A stretch of DNA of 28,036 nt from assembly GCA_019058515.1 (NCBI GenBank), contig JAHPYY010000222.1, positions 1 through 28,036 of the forward strand, given 5' to 3'. The first letter of the stretch is position 1. The number at the start of each line of letters is the position of its first letter. Both the position numbers and the translations under genes were made by a program. Positions 8,572 to 17,549 of the stretch are shown here, one piece after another. The stretch is from Promethearchaeota archaeon (lineage in GTDB: Archaea; Asgardarchaeota; Lokiarchaeia; Sigynarchaeales; SOKP01). The notes under the pieces are model-generated. The model was not told the DNA's origin, did not search any database, and saw only the letters and a program-made list of their open reading frames with translations.

Positions 8572-9345
8572 TTGAATTTTGCGCTAATGTTTAATGTGGA
8601 AGAGGGGGGTGTATCGACTCCTATCTCTTGGAGTAAAGATGCACTTCAACCTGATCGCTCAATAATTATTATGGATGAATCATCGCAGTCGTTGTTTCTA
8701 TGGCACGGTGTTGGGCAAGGACTTGTAGCAAGACGAACGGCCTTACGGCAAGCAGAATCGCTAAAGGGGCATGGTTTTACGATTGGAAAAACTATCGTAG
8801 GTAGAGATCTCAAAAATTTAAAAGAAATCGATGCGAGAAAAGTAGGAAGAGATCCTGAAACTGATAAAATAAATAATGAGCTTCAAGAATTGTTAAATAG
8901 AAAGTTTAAAGAAGCTGAAAATCTCATTGTTACTTTTGACGCAAGTGCTGCAAGTATAAAAGCATCTGTTTCGAAACCTAAACCTTCAGCAGAACCTACA
9001 GCAAAACCAGAACCTAAAGTAGGACCAAAAAAGGAACCTCATGCCCCTATAAAACTCGAAGCACCAGTGGTAAAGCCAACGGTAAAATCTAAGGGATTAG
9101 ATAATTTGAAAACTCAAGCAAAAGTAGGTTTTATGTTAGTAGCCATTACAGAAAAATACAAGGATATTTGGATAAGCAAGAAAGATGACGGAAGTTTTGC
9201 AGTAGAGATGATGGATGGACCAATTTGTCAGTTTTCAATAGAAAATTCAAATGTTAAATTCTCAGTAAAATCTTTTAAGGGAATTAGTCCTGATATCAAG
9301 AATAAGATTCAAAATAAGTTTAACGAATTAAATAAACTAGTTTAA
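8572..9345 (+). CDS. Possible gelsolin-like domain protein with Pro/Lys-rich linker
   Basis: 257 residues from TTG (the first ATG, five codons later, is also possible). Residues ~25-100 (RSIIIMDESSQSLFLWHGVG, then ARRTALRQAESLKGHGFTIG) have the order of a gelsolin/ADF-type repeat: hydrophobic strand, acidic turn, strand ending in W-x-G, then a basic helix. Next come GRDLKNLKEIDARKVGRDPE, a helix, and a Pro/Lys/Ala-rich linker at ~137-175 with repeated KPEPK-like units. A compact C-terminal alpha/beta domain (~180-257) follows that I do not recognise. Gelsolin-like proteins that act on actin are known in Asgard archaea, so an actin-linked role is possible, but this is inferred from pattern only. 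The gene is followed by a T-rich tract and appears monocistronic. Confidence 0.45.
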   Translation: MNFALMFNVEEGGVSTPISWSKDALQPDRSIIIMDESSQSLFLWHGVGQGLVARRTALRQAESLKGHGFTIGKTIVGRDLKNLKEIDARKVGRDPETDKINNELQELLNRKFKEAENLIVTFDASAASIKASVSKPKPSAEPTAKPEPKVGPKKEPHAPIKLEAPVVKPTVKSKGLDNLKTQAKVGFMLVAITEKYKDIWISKKDDGSFAVEMMDGPICQFSIENSNVKFSVKSFKGISPDIKNKIQNKFNELNKLV

Positions 9346-9380
9346 TTTCTACACAACTTTTTCTTTCTTATTTTTTTCAT
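9346..9380 (+). terminator. T-rich terminator tract
   Basis: After the TAA come TTTTTCTTTCTT and TTTTTTTC runs, the usual archaeal U-tract terminator. Confidence 0.45.
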
Positions 9381-9464
9381 ATTATTAAATTCATAAGCTT
9401 AGAGTTACTTTTATATTATATTTTAAAATATTCAATATCGGTTATTATACCTTATAGAATTTCC

Positions 9465-11222
9465 ATGAAATTTAGTAAACTTGTTAATATTCTCGAAAAA
9501 GTAGAAAGCACGACTAAACGATTAGAAATGATAGATATCCTCTCAACTTTCTTCGAGAACATTAAAATTTCTAAAGATTTCGAAAATATTGAAAAAATTA
9601 TTTACCTTCTGCAGGGTCAGCTAGTATCAAACATCAAACAATTTCCTAAAATGGGCATCGCTGAAAAGATGATAATTGAGGCTTTAAGCGTTCATTCTGG
9701 AGTAAGTCCTGAAAAAATTAAACAAGTTTTAATAAAAAAAGGAGATATTGGCTCCACCGCAGAATTATTGCTATCGAAACGAAAAAAGCAGAAATCTCTA
9801 CTTGATTTTAAAACTAATGAAGAAACTGATCAAGAATCTCTAGAAATTCCTACGATTTACACCGAGTTGTTAAAGATTGCCAAAACTGAAGGTTCGGGCT
9901 CTCACGATATAAAACTGGGGATTTTAAGAGGGTTGTTAAGAAAATGTTATCCAGCTGAAGCAAAGTATTTATTAAAAATAATTACTGGAACGATGAGAAT
10001 TGGAGTTTCAACTCAAACCATAATAGATGGAATAGCTAGTGGTTTAACAGGAGATAAATCAAATAGAGATGTTATAGAAAGGGCATATAATCTTTACCCC
10101 GATTTAGGAGATGTAACTCGAATACTAGTTCAAAAGGGTATAAACGGGTTGAGGGAGATAAAAATATCCTACGGAATTCCATTAAGGATGATGTTAGCCT
10201 CTCGAGTCCCGTATGCAGAGATTCTCGAAAAAATGGGTGGAAAGTGTGCAGTAGAATATAAATTAGACGGGGAACGGCTTCAAATTCACAAATTTGATGG
10301 AAAGATCTTATTATTTTCTCGTCGACTCCTTGAAATCTCTGAGCAGTATCCAGATGTATGTGAAAATATTGCGAATAAAATTAAAGCAGATAATGTTGTT
10401 TTGGAGGGTGAAGTGGTTGCGATGGATAAATTTTACGAAAAGATGCTTCCGTTCCAGGTTTTGAGTAAACGGAGAAGGAAATACGATGTGGAAAATATCT
10501 TAAAAGAAGTACCAGTCAGTTTATTTTTGTTTGATCTCCTTAAAATTGACGATAGAGATTATGTCGACGAAAACTTACCTATACGTAGAAAGAAATTGGA
10601 GGAAATAACAACTCAAACTGACGAGATAAGGGTTGTAAAAACGTTAACCGTTTCTTCTACTGAAGAGCTTCTAGAGTTTTTTTATGTAGCTAGAAAAGAA
10701 GGCACTGAGGGTATAATGGCTAAATCTATTGCTGTTGATTCCACATATCAAGCTGGAAATAGAGGGTTTCATTGGATCAAATTGAAAGGGTTAGAAGGCG
10801 GGAAATTAAAGGATAGCATTGATGTAGTAATTGTGGGAGCTTTCTTCGGTCGAGGAAGGCGAAAAGGCGTATACGGGACTTACATCGGGGCGGTATATGA
10901 AGCAGAAAAGGATAGGTTTGTAGGTTTTACGCGAATTTCATCTGGGTGGACCGATGAAATAGTCGAGACGCTAATGGAAGAAGTAAAACCCTTTGAAGTC
11001 AAAAAAAAGCCGAAAGAAGTAATATGCGAAGATATTCCAGACCAATGGATACAACCAAATATAGTTATTGAAATTATTGGCGATGAAATCACAAAAAGTG
11101 AAAAATTTATAACTTTAGGTTATTCTTTGAGATTTCCTGTATTTCAAAGGTTTCGAGAAGATAAAAGTCCTCACGATGTGACGACTGACAAAGAAATAGA
11201 AGAATTATACAAAATTCAGTAA
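9465..11222 (+). CDS. lig: ATP-dependent DNA ligase (archaeal/eukaryal LigI type)
   Basis: 585 residues; seals nicks during replication and repair. The N-terminal ~230 residues are the helical DNA-binding domain (TIYTELLKIAKTEGSGSHDI; ITGTMRIGVSTQTIIDGIA). The adenylation domain starts with motif I, AVEYKLDGERLQIH, whose nucleophile is Lys266. Further motifs are LFSRRLLEIS (III), VVLEGEVVAMD, EGIMAKS (IV), FHWIKLKG (V) and the C-terminal OB-fold (VIVGAFFGRGRRKGVYGTYI; IRVVKTL region upstream). Length and domain order match archaeal Lig. The ATG at 9465 gives the expected N-terminus; there is no strong Shine-Dalgarno. Its 3' end overlaps the convergent LRR gene by 7 nt. Confidence 0.95.
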   Translation: MKFSKLVNILEKVESTTKRLEMIDILSTFFENIKISKDFENIEKIIYLLQGQLVSNIKQFPKMGIAEKMIIEALSVHSGVSPEKIKQVLIKKGDIGSTAELLLSKRKKQKSLLDFKTNEETDQESLEIPTIYTELLKIAKTEGSGSHDIKLGILRGLLRKCYPAEAKYLLKIITGTMRIGVSTQTIIDGIASGLTGDKSNRDVIERAYNLYPDLGDVTRILVQKGINGLREIKISYGIPLRMMLASRVPYAEILEKMGGKCAVEYKLDGERLQIHKFDGKILLFSRRLLEISEQYPDVCENIANKIKADNVVLEGEVVAMDKFYEKMLPFQVLSKRRRKYDVENILKEVPVSLFLFDLLKIDDRDYVDENLPIRRKKLEEITTQTDEIRVVKTLTVSSTEELLEFFYVARKEGTEGIMAKSIAVDSTYQAGNRGFHWIKLKGLEGGKLKDSIDVVIVGAFFGRGRRKGVYGTYIGAVYEAEKDRFVGFTRISSGWTDEIVETLMEEVKPFEVKKKPKEVICEDIPDQWIQPNIVIEIIGDEITKSEKFITLGYSLRFPVFQRFREDKSPHDVTTDKEIEELYKIQ

Positions 11223-12559
11223 TCAGAGTAAATACTGATCTTCCAAAGGCTGAGTTTCTTTAATATTGGTAAATCTCTATTAAACTTGTTATCAGATATG
11301 TAGAGATCCTTTAAATTTTTCAGATTAACAAGTGAATCTGGTAAATCTTGCAATTTATTTCGAGATATATTAAGCGACTTTAATCTTGAAAGCCCTCCAA
11401 TTGAAGGAGGAATTGCCTTTAGGTTATTTTCACTTAAATTCAAGTGTTTTAAATTGTTTAATTTTCCAATAGAGGTTGGAACTTGAGTTATTTTGTTCCT
11501 TTCAAGGTCAAGAATCTCTAAGGATCTAAGTGTACCTATATTTTCTGGCAAAAATTCAATTTCGTTCCAGCTTAAATTGAGGTTTTTAAGATTGTAGAGA
11601 TAGCAAATTGATGTTGGTAATTCTTTCAACTTGTTATCGTGTAAGTTCAAATTTATTAAATTTTCGAGTCTACCAATATTTTCTGGTAGTTTTTTTAGAG
11701 AATTTAAGCGTAAGTTAACGATCTCTAAAGATTTTAAATTGCATATTTCTTCTGGAATACGTTTGAGATTGTTTTTCCACAATAATAACTGTTTAAGTGA
11801 ATTTAAATTCCCAATTTCACTCGGGATCCATTCAATGTTATTAATATTAAGATTTAATAGCTCTAATTTATCGAATTCTCCGATCCATTCCGGAAGTTTT
11901 GTTAATTGATTATATCTAAGGATTAAACTTTCTAAGGAATCTAAATTTCGTATGGAAGCATCTAATATCGTTAACGATTTAAACAAGAAATCAAGTTTTG
12001 TAACTTTACAATCTCTAACATCGAATTTTATGCGCCAGAATTTTTTTTCCAGATAAATAAGGGTGAAGTAATTAATTAAAATTGATGATAAACGCTTAAC
12101 TGAAGAATTTATCTCGGGATTTTTTGAGGAAAAGTCTTGAAAAGCTATGTTTAATTGATGCCTTTTTAACGAAAAAATAATATCTTTTAAGTATTCACAA
12201 ATATTTGGCAAATCGAAAATACTTATATTTCTAAAGTAGTCAATCAAAGCATTGTAAGCTTCAGTAAATACCAGAGGATCTTCGTCGTGCTCTAAACTCC
12301 AACGCATTGGCTTATACGCTTTTTCCAAGTACTTTTCGCGAATAATTTTAGCCGATGTAGACCTTATTTGTCCGCTGGATTCTGATATAAGGAGATTTTC
12401 CAGAAAATGAAAAATTATTTCACTACGATCGTTTTCCAAACTCTTTAATTTACTCAATCCCTCAATTCTAAGATTTGTGTTATCGCTTGCTTCAATAAAT
12501 GCCTTTAAATCATCTATCGTTTCCTGCGTTTTCTTCTTATTTCGCAAGTCGAAGTCCAT
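11216..12559 (-). CDS. LRR protein with HEAT-like N-terminal domain
   Basis: 447 residues. Residues ~1-130 form a helical HEAT-like region (RSEIIFHFLENLLISESSGQ, then PMRWSLEHDEDPLVFTEAYN). After a spacer, about eleven 23-residue leucine-rich repeats follow with consensus L-x-x-L-x-x-L-x-L-x-x-N-x-L-x-x-I/L-P. This type is closest in look to eukaryotic Shoc2/RSU1-like and plant Ras-group LRRs and forms a curved protein-binding solenoid. No signal peptide, membrane helix or catalytic domain is seen, so it is probably a cytosolic scaffold. It ends at TGA (11216-11218), in frame just where the paralogues also end, so this UGA is most likely a true stop. Convergent with lig, 7-nt overlap. Confidence 0.8.
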   Translation of the reverse strand: MDFDLRNKKKTQETIDDLKAFIEASDNTNLRIEGLSKLKSLENDRSEIIFHFLENLLISESSGQIRSTSAKIIREKYLEKAYKPMRWSLEHDEDPLVFTEAYNALIDYFRNISIFDLPNICEYLKDIIFSLKRHQLNIAFQDFSSKNPEINSSVKRLSSILINYFTLIYLEKKFWRIKFDVRDCKVTKLDFLFKSLTILDASIRNLDSLESLILRYNQLTKLPEWIGEFDKLELLNLNINNIEWIPSEIGNLNSLKQLLLWKNNLKRIPEEICNLKSLEIVNLRLNSLKKLPENIGRLENLINLNLHDNKLKELPTSICYLYNLKNLNLSWNEIEFLPENIGTLRSLEILDLERNKITQVPTSIGKLNNLKHLNLSENNLKAIPPSIGGLSRLKSLNISRNKLQDLPDSLVNLKNLKDLYISDNKFNRDLPILKKLSLWKISIYSDY

Positions 12560-12715
12560 ATGTTTCGATTTTCTTAATTATTCTAAAAGAGTGGTATTTA
12601 TCTAAATTCGTCGTAGAATTTGGAACTTTCCAATTTTAACTAAGATATAAAAATTGAAAAAAAAGCATTTATTTTCGTACATTACTAAATGTAGCAATAG
12701 AATAATTAGAATACG

Positions 12716-13750
12716 ATTGTAATAACTAGTCCTAACGGTATGGTGGGGATTAAGGAAGCCATGCGAATACTTAAAGAAGGAGGACCTGCTGTTGAGGCAG
12801 TTGAAGTGGGAATTCGCTTAGTTGAAGCAAACCCTATAGATCACTCTGTTGGTTATAGTGGTTTTCCAAACATATTAGGACAAGTAGAGCTCGATGCAGG
12901 AATTATGGATGGCTCTAACTTAACTGCTGGAGCAGTTGGTGCCATCAAAGGATTTAAACATCCAATATCAATAGCTCGTAAAGTTATGGAAAATATGCCT
13001 CACGTATTTTTAGTGGGTTACGGAGCTGAACGATTTGCTATAGAGATGGGGTTTGAACGATGTGAGTTGCTTACACCCGAGGTCAAAAGGGCATGGGAAC
13101 TACGCTTACAAGCGGAAATACCGGATTTTAATATAAACAAAATAGAAGAAATACCAGATTTGTGGAAGCTTACGGTTCTCGCCACCGATCCGGAGAAAAC
13201 TGCCAAGTGGATGGCACAAAAAGCAGCAGAAGATCCCGACATAAAAAAGATGCTTCAAGATCTCAGGAAATTATGGATGACTAAAGGAACTGTGAATTTT
13301 ATTGCCCAAGATGCGCAAGGAAACATTAGTACGGGTACGAGCACTAGCGGTTGGGCTGGAAAATATCCTGGACGACTGGGTGATTCACCGGTAATTGGTG
13401 TGGGTTTATATGCGGATAGTCGTTATGGTGCTGCAGCTTGTACGGGTATGGGTGAGATGGCTATACGAGCGTGCACTAGTCATAGTGTTGTGTTTCATCT
13501 CAGGAGAGGACTGGCATTAGAAGAAGCTGGGCGACAAGCGATGAGCGATTTGAATGATCTAGGTGGTCCATACCTTAGTCGCATGAACATTATCGCAATA
13601 GATAAGGATGGACGCCCCGGTGCGTTCAGTAACGATAAAAAAAGCATGTATATCTATCTGACTGAGAAAATGGATAAACCAGAAATAACAATGCGAACAT
13701 ATGTTGAAACTAAACAATACTGGAAAAAGGCTAGCGAGTATAACGATTAG
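12716..13750 (+). CDS. Asparaginase / isoaspartyl peptidase family Ntn hydrolase
   Basis: From ATT at 12716 the protein has 344 residues; from the first ATG (12740) it has 336. It is an N-terminal-nucleophile hydrolase expected to self-cleave before Thr192 (KGTVNFIAQD) into alpha and beta chains. Family motifs are NPIDHSVGYSGFPN, VELDAGIMDGSNL with GAVGAIKG, and GNISTGTSTSGWAGKYPGRL followed by GDSPVIGVGLYAD and AACTGMGE, which form the substrate and oxyanion pockets. The match is closest to glycosylasparaginase/isoaspartyl-peptidase-like proteins of prokaryotes; the substrate (asparagine, beta-aspartyl peptide or N-glycosyl-Asn) cannot be read from sequence. The eight codons before ATG encode VITSPNG-type residues that look like the family's first beta strand, so the start may be AUU. 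No Shine-Dalgarno is present; a weak TATA-like ATTTATTTT lies at 12667-12675. Confidence 0.82.
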   Translation: MVITSPNGMVGIKEAMRILKEGGPAVEAVEVGIRLVEANPIDHSVGYSGFPNILGQVELDAGIMDGSNLTAGAVGAIKGFKHPISIARKVMENMPHVFLVGYGAERFAIEMGFERCELLTPEVKRAWELRLQAEIPDFNINKIEEIPDLWKLTVLATDPEKTAKWMAQKAAEDPDIKKMLQDLRKLWMTKGTVNFIAQDAQGNISTGTSTSGWAGKYPGRLGDSPVIGVGLYADSRYGAAACTGMGEMAIRACTSHSVVFHLRRGLALEEAGRQAMSDLNDLGGPYLSRMNIIAIDKDGRPGAFSNDKKSMYIYLTEKMDKPEITMRTYVETKQYWKKASEYND

Positions 13751-13775
13751 GTATTGGATCTTTTTTATGGAAGTT

Positions 13776-15275
13776 TTATTTGTAAAGAATCAACCCTTTC
13801 TTCTGCATGTTTTTTATAGAATTGGGAATGTATGCGATATCGTTAAAGTTAATGTCTAAAATTTTTAACATTTTTAAATCTTTTATCGATTCTGGTAAAG
13901 ATCTAAGCTTATTTCCCCATAAGCTTAAGATTTCTAGTGAGGTCAGTAAATTAATCCATTCTGGGAGATCTGAGAGCTTGTTCCAACTAAGATTAAGTTT
14001 CTGCAATTTGGATAGCTTTTGAAAAGACTCCGGCAAACTGGTCAACGAGTTATTCCATAGAGTCAATTCTTTTAACGATTCTAACTGACCTAATGAAGTC
14101 GGTAAATTATCTAGGTTGTTATCGTATAAGTGGAGTATCTCAAGATGCTTAAAACTTCCCATCCAATCGGATAATGATTGCAATTTGTTCCCTCCAAGGT
14201 CTAATATCTTCAGGTTTTCAAGTTCTTTTAGGTTATCGGGAATAGTAGTTAAATTATTTAATCCTACTTTTAATTCTTCTAGATTTTTTAACTTTAAAAT
14301 CTCCTCTGAAAGAGCATTCAAATTATTGCTGTGTAAATTTAAGATCTTTAGATTTTGGAGTAAACCTAGTGAATTTGGAATATCAATTAATTCGTTGTGT
14401 CCTAAATCTAATACTTCGAGATTTTTTGTTTGTCCTATTGTTTTAGGCAGAATTCTTAGTTTATTATACTTTAAATTTAGAGATTTTAATAGGGGTAGTT
14501 GGTACAGATTATCAGGTAACGATGAGATTTTGTTATAACTCAGATTTAGGTTTTGTAAGGAAACCATTTGGTTGATGTCGTCAGGTAGCGAACTTAATCT
14601 GTTAAATTTTAAGTTTAAAACTTTTACTGCTCCTAATGATTTTATAAAATCAGGTAATTTTCTTAGAATTTTCGACCCAAATACATGAGAGCTCACATCA
14701 GACAAGTCTAATTCCGTGATTAATCCATCTTCAATTTCAAAACTAATGTGGCCGAACTTCTGCTGTAAGAAATTGACAATATGGTAGTTATTTAAGATAT
14801 TGCTTAACTCTAAATTCGGTTGCTTTCTTAGCCTACCACTCACCATCAAATCTTTAACATTTTTTCTGTACTTTTCTTCTTTAATGTTTTTTATGTTTTC
14901 AATTAATACTTTATTCGAGTCAAATCCCTGTATCCCACCTAGTATGTTTGTTAAGGTTATGAGACACTTAAGAGATTTCTCGTGGGTTAAAGACCATCTT
15001 ATTAAGGGAAAGATTTTATCGCCCTCTGCTTGTTTCATAACATAAGCCGCGATGTCTCGCACATTTTCGTTTGAATCAGAGATAAGTAAGTTTTCCATGA
15101 ATTTGAATACCCGCGCATCTTTCAATCCTATTCTCCCTAGAAGCTCAATAGCGTTTAATCTCAAGTGTAAGTTTTCGCTTGTATCAATTAGCGCTATTAA
15201 GCGATCTATTGCGGTGTCTTTATCTAATTCTCCTCGTTTATACTTATCATAAATATAGTTAGGGTCGAATTCCAT
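13776..15275 (-). CDS. LRR protein with HEAT-like N-terminal domain
   Basis: 499 residues. Helical N-terminus (YIYDKYKRGELDKDTAIDRL; FKFMENLLISDSNENVRDIA; LIRWSLTHEKSLKCLITLTN), then about a dozen canonical 23-residue LRRs such as LKNLEELKVGLNNLTTIPDN and LKSLNLKYNKLRILPKTIGQ. It is highly similar in layout to the next gene (15321-16829), transcribed the same way 45 nt upstream, so the two are probably tandem duplicates in one operon. Starts at ATG with MEFDPN; no Shine-Dalgarno. Likely a cytosolic protein-interaction scaffold; partner unknown. Confidence 0.82.
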   Translation of the reverse strand: MEFDPNYIYDKYKRGELDKDTAIDRLIALIDTSENLHLRLNAIELLGRIGLKDARVFKFMENLLISDSNENVRDIAAYVMKQAEGDKIFPLIRWSLTHEKSLKCLITLTNILGGIQGFDSNKVLIENIKNIKEEKYRKNVKDLMVSGRLRKQPNLELSNILNNYHIVNFLQQKFGHISFEIEDGLITELDLSDVSSHVFGSKILRKLPDFIKSLGAVKVLNLKFNRLSSLPDDINQMVSLQNLNLSYNKISSLPDNLYQLPLLKSLNLKYNKLRILPKTIGQTKNLEVLDLGHNELIDIPNSLGLLQNLKILNLHSNNLNALSEEILKLKNLEELKVGLNNLTTIPDNLKELENLKILDLGGNKLQSLSDWMGSFKHLEILHLYDNNLDNLPTSLGQLESLKELTLWNNSLTSLPESFQKLSKLQKLNLSWNKLSDLPEWINLLTSLEILSLWGNKLRSLPESIKDLKMLKILDINFNDIAYIPNSIKNMQKKGLILYK

Positions 15276-15320
15276 AGCAAATATTACTTTATTTTTATCA
15301 AATCCTAGTTATTAGAACTT

Positions 15321-16829
15321 TTATATTATAATTTTTACACCCTTAGCTCTCAGATTAACCAAAATCTCGCTGGAAAAGTCTAATTCGTTTGATTTAAGGT
15401 ATAATTTCTTCAGATTTTCTAAAGAGAGAACAGACTCAGGTAAAAATTTCAGTTTATTACCCCAGAGATTTAAGATTTCTAGGGATTTAAGTTCGGAGAT
15501 GTTATCGGGAACTTTATAAATTTTATTCCAACTCAAATTTAGATTATTAATGTTATTTAATTTTAAAATCGATTTGGGAATTGCACTGATGTTATTGTTT
15601 CTCAAATTTATACTTTCGAGTTTTACACATTGTGAAAACGATTCAGGTACAATTTCAATCATATTTTGATATAAAGTAATTGATTTGAGATTTGGTAATG
15701 AACTAATCCAAGACGGGATAGAATGAATTTTATTAATTTCAATACTTAAACCTTCGAGATTTTTCATAAATTTTATCTCATCGGGAAAATTTTCAAAAGA
15801 ATTATTACCAAGTTCAAGAATTTGTAAATTGCGTAAATTTCCAAATGATTTCGGTAAAGATCTTAATTTATTACTATTAAGATCTAATACTTTAAGACTT
15901 TTCATTAATCCTAACTCGTCAGGTAGCGATATAATCGAGTTATCTCTTAAGATTAATGTTGAGAGGAAGTTCAGACGCTTTATTTCTGAAGATAAGGTTT
16001 TTAACTTATTAGATTTTAGATTCAAGCTTGTTAGTTGACTTAAAGCTGCTAGATTACTCGGTAAGGATCTTATCTTATTGTAACTTAAATTTAAATTTTC
16101 TAAAGGGGATATCTGAGTATCTAAATTAATATTCAAAGAAATTAAATTGTTATTGCTTAAATCTAATTCTTTTAAAAAAGATAAAGTAAGAATTAGGTCA
16201 ATGTAGTTGTTGATTTTCTTTAAATTCAACCCCGCTCTATTTACTCCTGAAAGATCTAGCGAAATTATGGATCCGTCCCCTTTAGGTTCGAATTTGATGT
16301 AACCGAATTTTAATTTTAACGAGGAAATAATGTAATAGTTAATCAGAATTTCAGCTAACTCGCTAATAGCCAAATTTTCTAATTTTGAAACGGATTCTAT
16401 CCAGTTTAAGTTATATTTGTACTTCTGCTTTTTTTTTATGACCTTAATTCTGTTTAGTAGTATAGATTTTGATTTATCAGTTTGAATTTGACTAATGTTT
16501 AAGATAATCTTAACTAGGCAGTTAAGGGACTTTTCATGCTCAAACCCCCACTCCATTAAATCTAAGGCTCTATCTTGATATAGGTCAAGTAAAGCTTTAC
16601 CAGCACGTATTCTTATTCCTTCGTCTGAATCTGAGACGAATAGATTTTCTAAGAATGCATAAACCTTTTCCAACTTTAAGTTCAATTTTTCAAGGTAATC
16701 GATAGCAATAATTCTTGGATTTTGATATTCCGAATTTTCTATAAACCGTATTAGTAAATCTACTCCAGCGTTTTTATCTAAATTGTTAGAATTGATTTCA
16801 CTAAATATCACATCTGGAGTGAATGACAT
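15321..16829 (-). CDS. LRR protein with HEAT-like N-terminal domain
   Basis: 502 residues. The N-terminal helical domain (VYAFLENLFVSDSDEGIRIR; LMEWGFEHEKSLNCLVKIIL) is clearly paralogous to the 13776-15275 product. A linker (YGYIKFEP-type segment; compare FGHISFEIEDG in the neighbour) precedes eleven or twelve LRRs (LSFLKELDLSNNNLISLNIN; LKNLEGLSIEINKIH-type). First gene of the LRR pair; the leader upstream (16830-16900) has an AT-rich TATATATAAAG element on the plus strand. Function unknown. Confidence 0.82.
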   Translation of the reverse strand: MSFTPDVIFSEINSNNLDKNAGVDLLIRFIENSEYQNPRIIAIDYLEKLNLKLEKVYAFLENLFVSDSDEGIRIRAGKALLDLYQDRALDLMEWGFEHEKSLNCLVKIILNISQIQTDKSKSILLNRIKVIKKKQKYKYNLNWIESVSKLENLAISELAEILINYYIISSLKLKFGYIKFEPKGDGSIISLDLSGVNRAGLNLKKINNYIDLILTLSFLKELDLSNNNLISLNINLDTQISPLENLNLSYNKIRSLPSNLAALSQLTSLNLKSNKLKTLSSEIKRLNFLSTLILRDNSIISLPDELGLMKSLKVLDLNSNKLRSLPKSFGNLRNLQILELGNNSFENFPDEIKFMKNLEGLSIEINKIHSIPSWISSLPNLKSITLYQNMIEIVPESFSQCVKLESINLRNNNISAIPKSILKLNNINNLNLSWNKIYKVPDNISELKSLEILNLWGNKLKFLPESVLSLENLKKLYLKSNELDFSSEILVNLRAKGVKIII

Positions 16830-17004
16830 CGTAGAATATGTCCTATTATGAGTGTAAAAAGCGCTTAGTATGTATATATAAAGAAAGACAATAAATATAA
16901 GATATATGAATTACTTGGAAAATTATAATTCACACATTAAACTTATTGGAGCGTACTGGTTGATTCAGCAAATAAATATGGTTGGTAGGCTAAAAACAAA
17001 TAAT

Positions 17005-17073
17005 GTTTGGCTAAGTATGGCTAACTTTTAAGCTTAGATTTTCATTGATTTTTCCAATCTAATCTCGCCAAAC
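17005..17073 (-). promoter_or_regulatory. Candidate SECIS-type stem-loop after the Prx-like gene
   Basis: On the minus strand, 5 nt after the stop codon, GTTTGGC (17073-17067) can pair with GCCAAAC (17011-17005). Inside, TTAGATT (17062-17056) pairs perfectly with AATCTAA (17040-17034) around a 15-nt A-rich loop. A 3' UTR structure is expected if the UGA at 17415-17417 is Sec. I do not see the clear AUGA/AGA core found after mvhD, so this is a weak call. Confidence 0.3.
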
Positions 17074-17078
17074 TAAAT

Positions 17079-17549
17079 TTAATTTTTAATATTTTCAAGA
17101 ATTTCGAATAAAGTTTCATTTTTGGGAATATCACTCATCGAATTCCCGTAATATGCCCATTGAATAATACCTTTTCCATCGATTATTAATAAACCTGGCA
17201 TTCTTCCCCCTTTTAACAACTTAATTTCTTGATATAACATTTTAGGAACTTCTTTTTTCTCATCATAATAAATCGGGTACTTTCTTGCATATTTTTCTTC
17301 CATTTTCTTGGCATTTTTTTCTGTGTCTGCTAATATTGGGAAAAGAACCGCGTTATATTCTCCAAATTTCTCGTAATCTCTTCTTAAATGAGCTGCGTGC
17401 CAACGACAATATGGTCAATGAATACTTCTAAAGAGAATTAAAACAACATTCTTCCCTTCAAGCTCTCGTATATTCACCGTTTGACCTTGCGAGTTTGGCA
17501 AATTAAATTCTTGAATTTTAGTGCCAATCATTTCAAATTTATCTTTCAT
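17079..17549 (-). CDS. Peroxiredoxin-like selenoprotein (UxxC)
   Basis: 156 residues if UGA at codon 45 is read through. The N-terminus (IGTKIQEFNLPNSQGQTVNI) and the strand NVVLILFRSIH are those of a peroxiredoxin/AhpC-TSA thioredoxin fold. The redox motif follows as U45-P-Y-C48-R-W, where the family has C-P-x-C. The remainder (EYNAVLFPILADTEKNAKKM; MPGLLIIDGKGIIQWAYYGN) is the normal C-terminal half, so the coding evidence continues on both sides of the UGA. A start at the first ATG after the UGA (17303) would lose the active site. Expected role: reduction of peroxides by the selenol, resolved by Cys48. Prx-like selenoproteins are known from Lokiarchaeota. Stands alone, transcribed toward the LRR pair. 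Confidence 0.85.
17415..17417 (-). other. In-frame UGA (Sec) codon of Prx-like gene
   Basis: Codon 45, TGA, in the context SIH-U-PYC. It occupies the peroxidatic Cys position of the CxxC motif. Confidence 0.82.

Noticed and set aside
11216..11218. UGA at the end of an LRR gene as another Sec codon
   Set aside because: The paralogues end at the same point with TAA, and the frame beyond runs into the ligase antisense strand, so it is an ordinary stop.
14116..14538. 140-codon plus-strand frame opposite the LRR gene
   Set aside because: Periodic antisense image of leucine-rich repeats.
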